Source: Nitrospirales bacterium (GTDB taxonomy: Bacteria; Nitrospirota; Nitrospiria; Nitrospirales; UBA8639). From it: 5,341 nt of DNA. This document shows, in pieces, positions 4,491 to 5,341 of the stretch (its first letter is position 1; each line of letters begins with the position of its first letter). Under the pieces are notes generated by a model. It was not told the origin of the DNA. It ran no database searches and saw only the letters and a program-made list of their open reading frames with translations. A program made the translations under genes and the position numbers. The DNA is taken from positions 1-5,341 of the forward strand of contig JAJDBO010000172.1 in NCBI GenBank assembly GCA_029261305.1. Direction: 5' to 3'.

Positions 4491-5341
4491 TCATCGAACG
4501 ATGAGAACCGAACAGGGGGCATGCGTCAGGATTTTTTGAGAGACGCTACCGAGAAGAAATCGTTTAATGCCTTTTAAACCCCGGGCTCCCACCACCACCA
4601 TCTGGACTTCATGATGCCGGATTGATTCCAGAATAGCCGCAGGCGGATCTCCCTCTTGCCAATCGGTTTGAACCTCGTAGGGTCCCTCTCGAAACTCTTC
4701 TGCCACACCATGGAGAAACCTTTCACCTTTGGCCTTGGCAGCGGAACCAGGCAGAGACAAAGACGCGCTCTCAAGGGTCGCCTCTTTCCCTCCAGTCGGA
4801 TACGGAGGAGCCCAGACGGTCAGGATGGTAACTTGGAGTGGACTCTTAAAGGGGCTCCTGGACAGGAAGGCTGCGGCTTTATTGGAGATTTCGGAACCAT
4901 CCACTGCAAGGAGAATACGATCGAGGCAAGGAACCGCTCCTTTGCATATCAACACCGAACAGGGAGCATAGGTCGCTACTTTTTGTGAGACGCCTCCCAG
5001 AAGAAATGCCGATGTGGCAGTCATTCCTCGGTGGCCTAATACGATAAGATCCGCCTGGTTCTCTTCGGCAGTCTGAATGATACTTTCAGCCGGATCACCA
5101 CTATCAGCGATGAGTTGGGTCTCTGAGGTGTAGGGTGCCAACCCATCTCGCATTTCGTGCAATACATGTTGAGAAAGCTTGGAGATTTCCTGCCGATAGG
5201 CTTCAAAGTCGTTTTCAGAAGAATCCGCCGCGAGGTAGGTATGCCGCAATGACCCAATATCGACCACATGAAGTATATGGAGTCGTGGGGGCGTGGCAAA
5301 ATGGGTGACCATTTCAGCCGCATGTTTCGAATAGGAAGAAG
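4491..5341 (-). CDS. Tandem UspA-family universal stress protein, 5' end outside window
   Basis: The frame stays open through the right edge. Upstream of an internal ATG at 5312 it reads SSYSKHAAEM, as in the first helix of Usp domains, so the true start lies beyond 5341. The visible part has two Usp domains. Domain 1 ends with GHRGMTATSAFLLGG (about 4992-5036) and domain 2 with GARGLKGIKRFLLGS (about 4545-4589). Both fit the G-x2-G-x9-G(S/T) nucleotide-binding signature, the first with Gly in place of Ser/Thr. Domain 2 starts DRILLAVDGSE, and each domain closes with APCSVLI. Such proteins are cytoplasmic, usually bind ATP or other adenine nucleotides and support stress survival. The gene converges on the cytochrome operon with 49 bp between the stop codons, so it is not part of it. 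The DNA encoding the two domain ends is visibly similar, pointing to internal duplication. Confidence 0.93.
   Translation of the reverse strand, partial: SSYSKHAAEMVTHFATPPRLHILHVVDIGSLRHTYLAADSSENDFEAYRQEISKLSQHVLHEMRDGLAPYTSETQLIADSGDPAESIIQTAEENQADLIVLGHRGMTATSAFLLGGVSQKVATYAPCSVLICKGAVPCLDRILLAVDGSEISNKAAAFLSRSPFKSPLQVTILTVWAPPYPTGGKEATLESASLSLPGSAAKAKGERFLHGVAEEFREGPYEVQTDWQEGDPPAAILESIRHHEVQMVVVGARGLKGIKRFLLGSVSQKILTHAPCSVLIVR

Noticed and set aside
4445..4504. Possible 19-aa ORF (MYEGFPPREMTSAKQIIER) immediately after the second cytochrome gene
   Set aside because: Only a weak purine stretch precedes it and it overlaps the 3' end of the convergent Usp gene. It is too short to support as a gene.
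4491..5312. Usp gene complete with start at ATG 5312
   Set aside because: The frame continues upstream with Usp-like residues (SSYSKHAAE), and first-strand residues expected of the domain are missing, so the gene is cut by the window edge.

Overview
The window looks like a piece of a Gram-negative chromosome of intermediate GC content. Exported c-type cytochromes, a sigma-54 activator, an orphan receiver protein and a tandem universal stress protein occur together here. That combination is compatible with a Nitrospirota-type (Nitrospira-like) chemolithotroph or a deltaproteobacterial relative. This assignment is an inference from gene content and protein style, not from a marker gene.

Layout: (1) 1-256 is the right end of an IS30-family insertion sequence, holding the C-terminal part of the DDE transposase and a plausible right inverted repeat. 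(2) 364-729 (-) encodes an unrecognised 121-aa helical protein with an excellent ribosome binding site. (3) 860-2263 (-) encodes a sigma-54-dependent transcriptional activator built as Cys-rich PAS-like domain, AAA+ domain and Fis-type HTH. It is preceded 31 bp upstream by 2295-2750 (-), a stand-alone CheY/NtrC-type receiver protein. (4) 2751-3297 is a 547-bp gene-free regulatory region between divergent operons. It holds one good -24/-12 promoter pointing each way, plus dyad elements that could be enhancers. (5) 3298-4441 (+) is a compact three-gene operon: small exported monohaem cytochrome c, 93-aa unknown cytoplasmic protein, second related monohaem cytochrome c. (6) 4491-5341 (-) is a tandem-domain UspA-family protein, converging on the cytochrome operon and cut by the right edge of the window.

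Working model (inference): the receiver protein and the separate PAS/AAA+/Fis activator behave as a split NtrC-like regulator. They sit under a sigma-54 promoter of their own and act from shared upstream sites on the divergent sigma-54 promoter of the cytochrome c operon. The cysteines in both regulatory proteins make a redox, metal or haem-related input conceivable but unproven. No histidine kinase, sigma-54 gene, CRISPR array, tRNA or rRNA is visible in the window.
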